Positions 38,801 through 53,800 of a DNA stretch of 64,000 bases are shown piece by piece. Numbering within the stretch: the first letter of the stretch is position 1; each line of letters opens with the position of its first letter. The notes under the pieces were generated by a model. It searched no databases and was not told the DNA's origin. It saw only the letters and a list, made by a program, of their open reading frames with translations. Source of the DNA: Apostichopus japonicus (taxonomy: Eukaryota > Echinodermata > Holothuroidea > Aspidochirotida > Stichopodidae); contig NC_092577.1 of the NCBI RefSeq assembly GCF_037975245.1, positions 29,444,398-29,508,397 of the forward strand, given 5' to 3'. The position numbers and the translations under genes are program-made.

Positions 38801-41800
38801 AGGTAGCATACCCAAATTAAAAGCCCCATTGACTTACAGACTAAATCACAAAAGTGATGTGGTCTCTAAGTCTAGATGGAAGTTCTCACAGTTAGCTAAA
38901 CGCTACCCATCACTGGATAGCTGACAAGCTCAATGGAAATTTGGACATGGCCACTCTGTGTGGCTTAAACAAGTTGGTACTGTAGATTGTACCATATTCT
39001 GTTTATCAATATCAGAGGTGTAGCGTAGAGGATTATATTTACTGGCAGGCAGACCAATGGAGTCTGTGTGTGGTGTAAATATAGTCTGTGTGTTTGCCAA
39101 AGAGATATATGTTCTCACAGGCAGACTCATACAGTCTGTTTGTCCTAATGGGTGTGACTTGGAGAAAACATATGCTTTAATACTGGCAGAATTTTATATT
39201 CCCATTAATGGAGAGAGGCTGTTTGCTTTTCTTCTCTCCATCCCTTGTCTACTAATCCCCTTACATATCTCTTTGTGTTCACCATGCTCATTAACCTGTC
39301 TGTATTCTGTGCTTGTTTTTGTCCCTTCTGTTACTGTTACTTGTCATTTAGCCTTTGAAGAAGATCCTGCAAGGATCGAAACGTCAGGCCAACTTTCTTT
39401 TACACATTCTCCTACACAGGCTCTTTAGTGGATAAGCAGTTTGCTAACAGTTTTATTTTATTTTAAAAAGAACCTACACAGATGAGTAGTGGGCCTCTCT
39501 GCCCTTATCCATAAACTCACTTCCTCCTCTTCGGTCAAGTATCCGATGGTTCACTTTGATGCTTGAAAGAGAAACAGCAAATTTATGTCTTACAAATGAG
39601 GGTTTTTCCCCTAGCTCAAACACTTATCCCTTTACTGCCATATTAATAACAAACTTTGTAGTGCGTGAAACCGGAAAAACAAATTATTTACAAGTCAGAT
39701 CCGATGGATTTGATTTACCACAAATCTTATCCTCATTGACTTGTGGCTGGATGGAAATCCAATAATTTAAAATATCTAGGGTACCAAATACGGGCAAGTC
39801 CTAAAGCCTCAAGGTATTCACTGCGTACGGGTGCGGGATTGTGTATACATACCTCGCTTGGAAATGGCCTCATTGTTAAACGGTTAAATGAAAATAGCTA
39901 CGAGCTACCTGTCGTGCGGTCTATTTTTTCTTCCTCCCGGTCAGTCTGGTTTCAGAACCTTTTCAAGCATTTTAATGGCATACCAACCATACTGAACCGT
40001 GTCTCATTGGACTGTTGCCGTAAATAAATCATAAAAAAATGTTTGCATCCACGTCTGTCACCTCGCATCCTCTTGGGATTAATCTTTTTACTGCCGACTG
40101 CAAAACGGATCTCTCTCGTAGTCGTAAGAGTTCTTTGGTCACCGTCTATCGGAAACAAATTTGGGACTATAAAACTTCCATCTTTTTACAACTGTGTATT
40201 TAGGTTGATAGCAGTGTAATTTTTTGTAAACGGTTTCTTTATTTCTTGGTGGATGGTTTTGAGAGATGTATAAAGTCCAAACTGTGAACACTCGACGCTC
40301 TCGCAGAGAGCAGGAACAGCGGGATGGATATCATAGTCCTTTAACGCTTTTTTAAAAGAGGTGATTTGTGAATGTTAACCAGAGTAACACATGATACAGA
40401 AACTGTGCATTTTGATATTATGTAAAAGTAAGTTGGCCAACTTACTTTTACACATTCTCCTACACAGGCTCTCTAGTGGATAAGCAGTTTGCTAACAGTT
40501 TTATTTTATTTTTATTTTGATATTATTGTCTTTTTTTTTTGCATTGCAGGTCAATGGTATGTCAATAGAGCACGCAACACACGATGAAGCAGTGAGTTCA
40601 AAGTTTTACCTTGATCAAGTTTTTATTCCTGGTTTACCCTTTTCAGGGTCCTCAGTCTACGCCCTACACATTTTTAGCTAAGTTGATAAAAGTACTAAAC
40701 TTGATAGCAAAAATACTATTGGTTCTTTTAATATTTCCAATTAATATTTTGAGAAATATTATATGAAACAGCTAATGACTTGACTTACCCGTTACTTAAG
40801 GAGCTGTTTCACTCAGAAATTACTCATTGGCAATATTATGGACTATGAATAATAATCATTGTTGTTAGTTACTATGTGTAGTGTTTTCCTATGGAGAGTT
40901 CTCCCACCCCTCCCCTCCCCCTCTCCCCCTTTGTGCTCATGAAGGGGCTACAAACTGGCAAGCAGACTTTCCAGTTCCTGACGTTTAAAAGGACAACACC
41001 ATGGCCCCTAAAAATGTTTTTCTAATAATGGTCACCAGGGCTCACATTTCAACAGACTAGTTTTTACTACCACCCCTCACAGCAATGTAACCCTCAACGG
41101 AGACATCGAATTACCGAACCAAACACTCGTCAATCCCCTGGAGTAGCTGAGAGAGTTAGAATGTCTCTTTGGAGAGTGAAGTAATTTGAAAGCTGGTAAA
41201 ATGTGGGGGCCTAACACTGACGACCTTATAGCAGCCCTGCTCTACTTCACGTATGCAAAGTACATGGCTAGGTCTAGGGAATTGAAATGTGGTATTGACA
41301 CAAGTGTGGCTGAATGTTTTACCAAAGTTGTCGAAGGGGCTTGGTAAGGTATTGAGCATTTGAGTTGTTATTATACACAATAAGGTTATGTGTGTGATGT
41401 ATCTTTCTATAGGCAAGAACATTGACACATAAAATACTACCAGTTGTTAATGTATACTGCCCCCCTCCCCCCAGTTTGGTGGGTGATGACAGGGGGCTTA
41501 AAGACTTTAATTGCCAAGAACACATGAATACACTTTAAACTTGTTGGACACAGAATTTCCGATTTTGGAGTCAGTAAAATAATAGTAAGTACATAGATAT
41601 CATAGTTAGATGGAGGGGGATAGTACACATGCGGTTTGGCCAGAGTGACCAAAGTTATAACCCAAAAACTGATACCAAAAACAGGTTTACCCGTAACTCG
41701 CTGAAAATGAGCTCGGTGCTTCTTGGCAGACTTCATTAAAGTAACACAGAAACTTGATGATGGAATGGCTCTTTTTTCATTTTCTTGCCAGGTTGTGGCT

Positions 41801-44800
41801 TTGAAGAATGCCGGCACGGAAGTTACATTAACAGTCCGACATTTTCGGGCAGCAACACCATACCTCAAGCAAGCAGGTAAGAAACGGACAGCCTTATTTC
41901 TTATGACAAAAATGCAAACTTCTAAAGTACTACCCCCCCCCCCACAAACACACACAACATCCTCTTGGCCAGCCAGTCAGTGATAACTTTTGACGGCAAA
42001 CAGCTTCTCACATGAATCTGCAGACAGTAGAGAGGGAAGGCAACCAATCCGAACACATCGCAGCCACGACATTATATCATTTCGTAAATCAGGGTGCCGT
42101 TGACAGTTATATTAAGGGTCCAATAGTTATTTCCAGCCTCGCTACCGGCTCTGTAAATTGCATCGGTCCAACGATGGCATAATTGTTTACAGTACTGTTA
42201 CTGCCGTTCCTGTATTCCGTACGCAGAGGTTTCCAATGATGTGTGTAATTTACATCTCGAGACAGATACGGAGAGAGATAGAGTGCGCGAGAGACAGAGA
42301 GAGTGAGCACTAATATCTGGTGAGGAATTTGTCATTGAGATGAGTGGCGGACTTTTGTGGGACTAATATAAATAGTTGCTGAGCATTAGAAAACATGAAA
42401 GCTCGCTGAATCTGGTTTCAGGAGCTGGAAGGAAAGTGAGGAATTACAGGAAGAGTCAGAGACTTTTACAATCCTTCTGAGTATTCGCAGTACGAAGAAA
42501 AACAACGATAAAGGACTTCAACCTCCGAGGACAGAAAGTTTAATGGGCGACAGGGCAAAACTTGACAGCCAATGGGACTTCCAGACACGAATGTACTCGA
42601 ACAACAACCTAAAAAAAGAAGTTGAATGGAATTTTAAGTGGACTGTCTTAGGTGTTTGTCTCGTTGGGTGCATTTTGTAATGAGATTAACAACTCTCAGT
42701 CGTTAGTAACATAGCGAATACCATCGGGGAGGGAGTCGCGCCGAATTTCAACCGTCTTTGGGTATAAACTTCACCGGTCGTGATAAAAAGGGGCAAGTGA
42801 CTTAAAAATAAGCGACACAGATTTGTTATTTGCCTGGAAAACGTTTCATCCGAGATTTTCCTGACAGTAAAAATCTTGGGTTGAATAACTATCCTTAACA
42901 TGGCAGTCTTCATTTTCAATGGATGCCCAAAGTTAGCAGCACATTCTATCTTGTAAAACTTGAAAGTGCTTTCAAATATCAGTTCTTTGGTTTAGTGCAG
43001 CAGTTTTTAAAAGAATTTGTTGCAAGGACCAACATAAAGACAGATATAATCTTCATGAAAGTAGCCGTAAGATTAAATGTAGGTTAGAATGAGGGTAATG
43101 TTCTAATATGCATCTGAATTTTGTAGGTCCTTCACAATGCTAAAAAGGAAAAAGAAACTATGTCTAGGCAATATTTATTTTCAGGAAAATCCCCCAGAGA
43201 TACGTACAACATAGGGAGTGTATAGATATACTTCTGATGATTGTAGTATTAAAGATGTTAGCTGTCGTAAGAATAACATTTATACGATCAATTTGACCTT
43301 TAGTGAGGTTTTAAATTAACTATAACATTCAACTAAGTATGGAAGGCCAGGAACGCCAGCAACTATCATGCAAGTATGGAATGACAAACAACACAATATC
43401 ATCACAATAGCAATGAATGCTGCCCTCTTGAATGAAGACGGTATTTTCCCACAGCCAATAAGCTACAAAACCCATTCCTTTTAAAAAGTTTGCTGTTATA
43501 AATTAGTTGACCGATGGTTCCATATGGATTACGTGTCGTAGTTGCGTATGTGTTTGTTAATTTAATTTACGCTTCTTGGAAGGTAACTTGACTCTATATA
43601 GTGTAACATGAGGTGATTAGTTGCAATGTCTGCACAGTAAAACATAGGTCTCCTGCTGTCAAGCAGAATACCGAGAGGTGCATGGTTGTCCTAGGGTGAG
43701 AGAAATATGGAATATGATATCTGGGCTTATTTCAATCAACATCTTCCTTTGATCAATTGCAAATAAAACCTCAAAACAAGCTTAGGTCATATACCAATCT
43801 ATGTACTAACACAATGTGTCTGTGTACATTAAAGTCATTGATGAGCCTTGTATGTTGCTACTGTAATGGAACTCTTCGTCAGGGAGATTCAGAAGTGTCT
43901 AAAAGTGACCACTTGAGCGATACTGGATATGATTACCTCCTCAGAGGCCCCAGTGTGGCATTGTAAATTAGAAAAAGATTTTTGCAGTGTGACATCACTT
44001 CACTATCCTTGAAACTATAGAGGTTTAGAGCTTGTGTATACACTGAGAGGAGAGAGAGACACATTTGGTGTGAGATATTAAAACCTTTATTGATGTTTAT
44101 GTTGATCTGTTCAGACAGTTGGTTGGTTACGTTAGGGTCGTTAACTCCCAATCGTAACCAGTCACAGATGTTCGCTCTTTATTTTATTCAAGAATCTTTC
44201 TTAGCTGCAAACGTTTCTTCTCTATTCATATATCCTACTCAGTCACATATGTTGCTTTATTATTCTACCCAGTCACAAATATTTATTATTCTTACTCAAA
44301 CATTTCTTCTGTGTTCATATATCTTACTCAATCACAAATGTTTCTTCTTTATTCTTATATCCTACCCAGTCACAAATATTTGTTATTCTTACACAAACAT
44401 TTTTTCTGTATACAAATATCTTACCCAGTTACAGTATATACATTTTTGTTAACTATACTCTTAACCCTCCCTCAAAATGTTAATTTACAAAGACCAATCA
44501 ATCTGGTTTAAAAGTTAGAATTTATTTGTGTACTTTTTGCTGCGATCTGTTTAATTAAAAACATTTTGAATAGGAGCTTTTGAAGGAAAACAATTTTTGT
44601 CACTTTTCAAGGGACTTTTCGATAATAAATGCTATTTTGTCTTCCCTTTGCAACTATTTTGCAAGGCACAGGAGTGTGTTACAAAACAAAATCCTGTGAT
44701 CTGTTTATTTCTGTTGCAATGTGTGTTTAAATTTTATGGTTTATGAAGGGAATAAACTCGGGTGGCATTTGCATTTTTTTTTTGTGATTTGTGAAAGCAT

Positions 44801-47800
44801 GCTTATCCCTTTTTTGTCTGCAATTTAAGAGGCCGGCCTATTTGGATGGGTTTGCAACTGACAAGTTTTCCCATTTTTCTCCTTTTTTGGGGGTTTTGCT
44901 CGTTGTTTTCTGCAGCTAAATTGGCAGACAGGGGTAAAGAGGAGATAAATCACCATGACGACAGCACAGACAGTAATATGGACGGTTGGCAGGTACCGAC
45001 ACTCTCTTATTTTTTCATTTCGTTTCATTTCATTTATTTCGTCTATACATAAGAGAACAATAGAACAAAGTGGTATAGTATAAACAGGACACTAGAAAAA
45101 CAATAGTTTATCGAGCTAGCGACCAAAAAATAGCAAATATAACAATGAAAAAAGGTAACAATTAGGAGTAGAGAAAAATAAACATGAGATATTCAATACT
45201 CAGTCAGCGTAGTTTTCAATTAGGTGGGCTTTTAGTTTGCGCTTAAATTTTACATAAGATTTAACAGTTTTTTATATCATTCGGAAGCACTTTCCAGGTT
45301 TTATAGCAGTAGTTATTCAAGAGTAATTTACCGGGTTTCGAGTGATGTCTGCTAACTGAAAAATAGGTATTATTCCTCGTACTCTTACGAACATATGCGG
45401 AATTACTGGGATTAACAATATCACTAAAGACACGGGGGAGAATATTGTTGATATATAAACACTCGGCTCTCTATTAGAACCAAATGAATGTTTCAGAAGG
45501 TACTGTAGCTCCCTGATCGTGTCTGTCGGCAAAGCGAAAACAGATTGATGTTGAGTCAGCTCGTGGTCTTATACTCTTCAATGACATCTTAACCAAAAAA
45601 TCAAGTTGTAAAACTCATATTATTTGGAAAGACGTTTTTTCTTTTGAATAATGAGAATGAAAGGCAAAATAATGGATGATTCACATATTATGTAATGCTT
45701 GAGTTGGACTTGAGTCAAGGCTCAGGGACAGACCATTGAAGTTGTAATTTCAAGGTTGTTGACTCGACGGCTGATTTTACCATTTATCCATTCCCATCAC
45801 AGAAATTTGTGTAACGTCTGTGAGAGGTACTTCCTTTCGATAAATTTGCTTCTTTTTTGGCAAAGAATAGAAAGAATAAATGAAGTTAAAAGGCTAAAAA
45901 GCAATCATTTGCCCAGCCCAAAGTAGTTTCAAACCAAGATAAGATTGGGTTAACTTCGTGGAGATGACTACTTAAAGCTGTCCAATGGCTTCCGTTACTT
46001 TAGATATTTAGAAAGTTAAGGGTAAATTTCAGAACCATTATTGCAAGTATGAGGAAATAGGGAAAGACATCTGTCCATATTTGATGGTCTTTGTGGTACC
46101 TTTCCAATTGTCGTAAAGTGAGTATTATTTCAAGTTGGTCGGTCATAAAAACTAATGAGAGTATGACAAGTCAAAAAAATTGATAGCAAAATTATCAGAA
46201 TGACCAAGCATGTTTTTATTTCATCTAACAGAGTAAAATTCAGATTTTTTTTTTTTTTTTTTTAAATTGACGATTTTAAGTTTGCATTTGATTATTTATA
46301 CTAAAATGCACTAAATATAATCAAATGTTGGAGGTGAAAATTTTTTAAAACTGGAATGAAGTAAAAGAAGAATTTGTTGGCAAATCAAATGAAGGAGGAT
46401 TCTGCTAATGGATCAATTTGTAATCTTCATATGCTTCGGTTAAAAAATATAAAAAATAAACGACCAGACACAAGCAGGTGTTTTGGGGGGAAGTTCATGA
46501 ATAAAATGTTTTAGCAATTTAAGTCCAGAGTTTGTCCTGGCACAGTTGAAGATGCCAGAGGGTGGCAGTTTATGACAAGAAAAGAGGGGGGGGGGTGTGT
46601 GGGAGGGGAGGTTCTTGTTGTACAAATGATTTTGACATTATATGGTGGATTATTCTGTAGACTCGGAACGCCACCCTCTCGCTCCCTGAAGACGATTCAC
46701 CGGAGGCAAATCAACCCAAGTTACAGAAGAGATGGGTGGATGTTGGTACCATACCCTTACAGATGGCAAGAGTTACCAGGTACCAGCAAGGTACAGACAA
46801 ACAAAGGTACAGTATCCAAAGGGTCAAGATTGGAAAGTGTCATTTATCTTGAAGACTGCCCTCGCTTTACCTGATATGATCGGTTGCGAATGGACACATG
46901 AAAAGTCAGTCGTTGTCATTGTCATCTTAATCACACAAAGCAAGTAATAACGAAGCCCCACCTCACCTTCCTCCCTATATCTTCCAAAGGAAGAAACAAC
47001 CCAGAAAATCTTTGTGTATGTATGCTACCTCCATGCTTGAGAAATTTTAAAAACCATAATCACGTTAGTACTAGTATCAATTCTGCATGTAACTTCCTTG
47101 TTAGGGAATGTTACAATGAAATCACACATCATTTGATTTTGCCTCTTGCATTTTTCTGAATCACTTTCAGTACTGGAAGTAGCTGGTGCATTTACCTGTG
47201 TATACTCTACTACCCTAGCTAGTGCACAATAGCCATCAAATTCACTCCTGTAACTAGCACATTGCTTCATAGGAAGACTGAAACATCGTCTGGACTCTTA
47301 TTTATACTTCCATTCAGCTGTTCATTAACATAACAATGAAATGACAATAACAAGTTTTGCTGTGAGATATATATATGCAATTTAAGGTTAGGCTAAGCTT
47401 TATCTGCTGTGAAAATGTTATGCATGTAATGTTAGGCAAGAAACCTATAGTAGTGTGGCAAAGTAAACTAATTCCCAAGGTTGATAGTTTTTTTTTAACG
47501 ATAATTTAAAAATGTTGATATCGGGGCAGAATTGTTAAATCTGTATATTGAGTACAAGGAAGATATTGTATATATTTGGATTTCTTTGTTTATTAGCTCC
47601 TATTCTCAACACAAGATTATTATACATTAGCATTAGCTCTGTCTCATTTCAATTGTGCATGGTATTAACATATCTCCATGGTAACCATTCTCTGGTCGAT
47701 CTTGTCTTTCAGGTCAAAAGGCTTTGAGGTAATAGCAATGAACGGTGCATCCTCGGGCTTGCTGCTTTGTCAGAATACAGGAGAAGTCGCTGATTGGACG

Positions 47801-50800
47801 AGGGCCATCAGCGCAAACATTGCAACAGTAAATGCTCAAGCTGTGAGTAAACAGATTGTTTCTTTGTTAATATGCCATACAACCGTTTCCATAGCAACCT
47901 TACACCATTGATTAGAATTTTTGTCTACATTATTACATCATAGAGGAATTATCTTATTAGCCTTCATAATGGAGAAAATGTTAAGGAAAACGGGGATATT
48001 TAGAAATTGTCAGTATATTGTAAATGGATTTTTGTTCCAAGGTATCCGTAAAACATCCATTAGAGTAGTTTTAAGTGGATACTGTAGGGAGGGTTAGCAT
48101 GTTATTTTCAGTGTGCACACATCATTTCAGCATTTTCACATCACAGAGGAATTATCTGCAGAGGATGGACAGATGGTTAAGTAAGAAATGGATACAGAAT
48201 TGTCATTATATTATAAACTCTGAGGGATTATCTGAATTTATGTATCTTCAGACATGAAGAAGATTTTAATGGTAAAAATGCTTCTTTGATTTCAGATTCA
48301 AGTGGCCAATACTCTACTCTCTGCTTCAGAGCATGTAAGTTCATCTCTTAAAAAAAAAAAAAATTGTCACCACTATTGCAGCAATGTCTGTTTATCTGGC
48401 ATCACATTACTATATATGTGACAGTGTTATGTTTCCTAACAGGTTTCCATCAAAAGGGGGCCAAACTTGTGTAAGAGCATATGTTGTGCTCAAATTCTGC
48501 ATGTTTTTGTATTTTGTACTTTTTGATGCGTAGTCTGCAACGATCTGGCTAGGAGATAGTTTGGTCCTGCTAAACTAACTTATGTATTCAAAATATAGGA
48601 GACAACAACAGGTAAAATTATTATCAACCATTTTGCGACATAATACTATTACACCTAAGCTTGCTCAGTGAACACCCATGGATAAGGCCATTTCCTCACA
48701 GTAACTCGTTTGAAACACGATCCACGGGACGAGCATGTATCATAATACTGTCGTTTAAAGGACCAGAGTTTACCACTCTCAATATCTCTCTCAAATAGTG
48801 AAGAATGTAAAGGAACTCCATCCGCAACATCATTGCTAGGACAGCCACGGTGAATTAAACAATTTTTTTTCCGTCCAGTGAAAAGAGCAAATCCAGTTTC
48901 CTTCTACCAATGTACTATAAACCAGAAATGATGGTGTGGTTCTTACTGGTTTAGCTTATAAACTGTTTTTATCTAGCAGAAAGTGATGCCCTTTGTTGGC
49001 CTCCAAGGACAAACCGACTGTTGCTCATTCGAAGAAATGCTGACATGTTATTTTGTTTGTGTTTGGGACTCATTTCTGCTTTGGCTGCTTGAAAGGAACT
49101 GTTATTTGAAGATGTTTTTCAGGGTCTAGAAGTTAAAAATTTGAATTTGAATTGTAAACAAAAGGTGAAAGCTACATTAGTAGGGTGTGGTTTGTGTAGT
49201 GTGTGAAGTGTTAAAGGGACATCGCAGGGATTTCACTTACCTATATTATCTTCCTGTTAATTTGTTTCTCTCCTCCGTGGATAACGTTTTTTTTAAATAT
49301 TACAAAGGACAGCAAAATCAAGTACAGTTCAGTTGCTATGACGACATCATCCCACTCTGCTTTGGCTCAATGCATCTCACACTATATCACCAAATTTGTG
49401 GGGACAAAATATCATACCTTCACCATACAAAAGATGCAGAATTTGTTTTTAAGCAATCTTGTCCACTTCAGCCATCGGAATAACCATTTAATGTTGTGTA
49501 GGTTACTAAAAACGCATGACAACAGCATTGTGAGTGACATAAATGGGACGTTTCCTTTAAAATGTTTTTGATTGAAGAAGACGAACATAAGCATTTTCAG
49601 CAAGCACCTCTTCATTAGTAATGCAGTATGAGGCAATTAAAACCCCCGCATTTGAAACCCAAGTCGGTAGAAGGTTAGGAAGACGTTTGTGGCATATTTT
49701 CCCTTGGGAAGTAGAACAACCGTGTGATTCGTTCCCCTCAATTAGCTCAGGATTTATCAGTTAAACTCATTTGTTTCTTTTAAAGCAACTCATGTTTTGG
49801 AAAGGTTTGTAGGATTCGTCACTTCTATCGGAAGGATAATTGCCTTTCCAGTCACATTTCACGTTGAATTGGAGTTGGCAAGCAGCGATATCATACTCAT
49901 CTATATGATAGATGAGGTTGTGTTAGGCCCTATAACCTTAGGCTAATTTTGTTATGTGTGTAGCGTAATATGTAACTTGCAGTAGCCTATTGAAAACCAA
50001 ATACTGCCAATCTCTCTTAGAATGGTCAGGCCGAGCAGAGGCCAATTTTCAGATGATTTTCAATGGCTATAGTGGCATCTCTAGTTCAAGGGGGAGGGGG
50101 GGGGGAGGAAATACCATTAGGTGAGATTTTACAAGTGACAAAGTAAATCTTGACATTCAATTTGCTTGGACCCGATTCTTTCCTTTATGGAATAGACCGA
50201 AATGGTTAATCACTTGCTAACAGGAGCAACAGAATGGCTGTTAATATCTGATAGTGATGTTAGGGAATCTACATAATCACCCCAACACTAGATGCAGCTT
50301 CAATTACGATTTCCTTATTAAAGTCTTTCCACAATGGCTAACTTGTACTGTGCGATCCTGATGGCCTTAGCATGATAAATAATATTATACACAGTTACCC
50401 ATATATATTCTTGGATAATTTAATAGCCACCTGCATGTAAAAATGACAAGTGTGTCCATCAGAAATAAAGGATGTTTTACCCACATTTTGATGAGTTATG
50501 TGTAACAATAAACACATTTGACCTCTTGTGAAGTAATCCAGGGGGGGTGGGTGGGTTGATTGGGCAGAGAGGGGGGCCCTGTTGTACAACAGATTTGTTA
50601 CATTATATGGCTGATGATTCTTCAGATTTGGAACTCCATCCCTGAAGATGACACAGCAGAAGCAAAATCAACCCAAGATACCTCACAGAAGACAAATAAT
50701 AATAATAATCAAAAGTTATTGTTACGACGCTTTAGCAGCCACAAATGTGGGAGAAACCCGCAAGAGCTTATGGATTACAACTTACACGTCAGGGGGCTTC

Positions 50801-53800
50801 CATTTCAACATTTTAACTCAAATTTGGGGAATCTTCTCAATATAGAGGTCATTTCAGATGGGGAAAACCGTAGATTGCTCTTGGATGAAACAGCCCACCT
50901 TACTATGACCCGGCCGAGTATCGAACCCGGAACCTCCCGATTGCTAAGCCTCATTTCTCTCAAATGTCACCGCCTTTATCCACTCGGCCAAATAAAGCAA
51001 TTATAAGTGATCAGAAGGGATCAATTGTAAAATCAGGTTTTACGAGGCAACAGTTTTCACAGTAATAGTAACTTTGTATTATTTCTCTTCTCAGATTCTT
51101 CACTACAGCTGGGTCGAGGAGAGACACGCACCCACGCCAATGCAGGGTGTTTGGAAACCAAAGTTTTTTGTACTTAAAGGACCCGATATTATGCTCTTCG
51201 ATAATGCTCCAGTAAGTATTTTATCCTTTAGTACTGGATAGTGTGAACGAAGTTTCCATATGTAAAGCCGGGCGGGAGTGGTCAGGTAGTCAGTGTGGTG
51301 ACGCCCGTGGGGGGAGATGGGGTGACACAAATGACTGAGTCAGGTTTACTTGGCCAGCAGTGTATGTATTATAGCTACTCTCTAGCAAGCTCTCATAGAG
51401 CTTTTAAACCTGCCATGCAAAGGTGAAAATAAAAATTTTTTCGAATCATTGAGAAGGTATCGCATGCACGTGTAGTAATTAGAGACTTTTGCGGGGTGTC
51501 CAACCCTCAACCGAAGGAGCTGTGGGGAGCCAAAAAGGTAATATAATGCGCATTCCCACACATACTACCATCAGTATGAACCAAACTCTTGTTCTTTTCT
51601 GCGGAATACAAAGAGAGTTTTACTTGTGCAGCCCAGCATATATTTCAGTCCCCACCCCCAAAATAAAAATTAAACAATTAAAAATAAAAAGGGACACTTG
51701 GCATTTCATTTCCTAATAAAATTTTCTTCAGCAAGATATGTGTATTTCTTTTAAGCTGTTTTGAAACTGTTGTATAGTTGATATTTTTCATTAAAAAAAA
51801 AACAGTATTTAACTACAGTTGACTAACTCTGGAGTTATGAAGAGTCTCTAGCAAATCAAATATTAAAAAAATTATAATTTATTCTCAATCATTTATAGGA
51901 GATATGACATCATAAAATAAACTAGTATTAAAAAGTTATCAAGCTTAAACTGGTTCCTAATGTTCATGAAGTGACTGAAATATTTAGTCTGTTTTGTACT
52001 CTTTCAAACACATATGTAGTTTTAATATCATTTTTTTTAATGGGTGGATATATTTATATATATTATTTTAGTGAACAGTGTATGCAGTTTTAATTTCTCC
52101 AAGATAATAAATTGTTTGTCACACCATCACTTATGACGTTAACCTTCGGTTCTGACGTGTTGCTCATGTGATGGTATGATACTGGGCTGACTGTTTTGTG
52201 TTATGCTATGTGAAGTCAAAATTTCACAGTTTTCAGTTTAATTGTGGGGAAGGTTATGTTTAAGCTGCCTCCTTTTACAACCCCTCCCCCCTGGATCCCC
52301 CTTGATCCTCCCTCTGGCAATATGTGACTTTTGCTCTCTCAGTATTGAGAGGTAACGGTTGACCTTTTAATATTGTGTGTCCTTTTTCCTATTCACTGTG
52401 CTTTCATGTATGGTGAAGTAAAAACAAACTTCTCCAGGAACACTTAAATGTTTCTACCTTTGTAGGATTTCTAGTATAAATTTTTTATGATGTTTATGTT
52501 AGGTTTCATTTGAAAAGATTACCGTTAGAATTAAACTTTGAAAACCTGTGCCAGGGAGTGTTTTTTGTTTGTTGTAAACTAAGCAAATCGTACGGTACCT
52601 TAGAGTTTGCTTGAAACTCCAAAGCCTTCTAAGTGGTTGATAAAAAGTTCTGTTTATCTCCCTTCAAGTCTTCAAATCGAGATTGGGAACGATGTGATCA
52701 GAAATACAAACTATATGAAGTCATCTCCAGAATATTCAAGGTAAAACAAACTTTACTCTACTTTTAAACCTTTCATTTTAAATTCATAATCCTTTATATA
52801 AATCTATTCCCTGACTGATGACAAAGTATTCAAAGCATCTAAGGAAATTTTATATTCGGTTTTCTCTTATAAAATAAAATTTTAGTGTTAAATATCCTTT
52901 GGAACTGCAGGAAAAGTTACCAGTAATACTTTTGTAGTGAGGGATTGGAGAGGGAACAATTGGGGTGGGGGGGGGGGCTGGGGGAACGGGGGCTGGGGGG
53001 CACGAGGGCTGGGGGCCACGAGGGCTGGGGGCCACGAGGGCTGGGGGCACAGGACAGGCTGTAATAGTTGCTGGGATAAGGACAGTGGCCGTGATAATAT
53101 TGTATCTGGAAGATAATACCAACTCTAAACTGAGAATCTATACAAATTCATTTGGCTTACAGCCTTACAATGCCTCGGGGTGTTGAGGGGTGGAGGGGTG
53201 GAGCACTGAGGATGGGGAGTTGAGGAGTTGGGTATTGATGGGTGGGTTATTGAGAGGTGGGTGTTGAGGGGTGGGGTGTTGAGGGGTGTGGCATTGAGGG
53301 GTGGGGTATTGAGGGGTGTGGTATTGAGGAGTGGGGTGTTAAGGGGGTGGAATGTCCAGGAGTTGGATATTGCTGGGTGGGGTGTTGAGGGGAAGGTTTG
53401 TTGAATTAACAGATATATATTTCATGATTTCATTTCGACAGGATTCCGAGTTGATGGATAACCGACCACATTGTTAAGGGGGTGGAATGTGGAGGAGTTG
53501 GGTATTGTTGGGTGGGGTGTTGAGGGGAAGGTCTATTGAAATAACAGATATATATTTCATGATTTCATTTCGACAGGATTCCGAGTTGATGGATAACCGA
53601 CCACACTGTTTCCTCCTTCAGTCCGGTGAAGACGAGGCTCATTATATCGGAGTAGAGACCAGAAACGAACTCAATATTTGGCAGAGTGCCATCTTACGAG
53701 CAACTCACATGGCTGTTGCCAAACTAGGGGTCAGTGTTGAAACAGTTTCTTTGGTCTGGAGGGGTAAGAGAGAGGGTAGGAAGTGCCAGTTAGAATGTAG

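Noticed and set aside
41437-41955. 172-codon minus-strand frame
   Set aside because: Antisense to SNTG exon 41,792-41,876 and its introns; no recognisable domain.
50907-50995. A functional tRNA gene
   Set aside because: tRNA-like boxes are present, but acceptor-stem pairing is not evident and the sequence continues into a SINE body with an ATT tail.
50560-51006. 148-codon frame as a gene
   Set aside because: It is a composite of a decayed SNTG exon copy and antisense SINE sequence.
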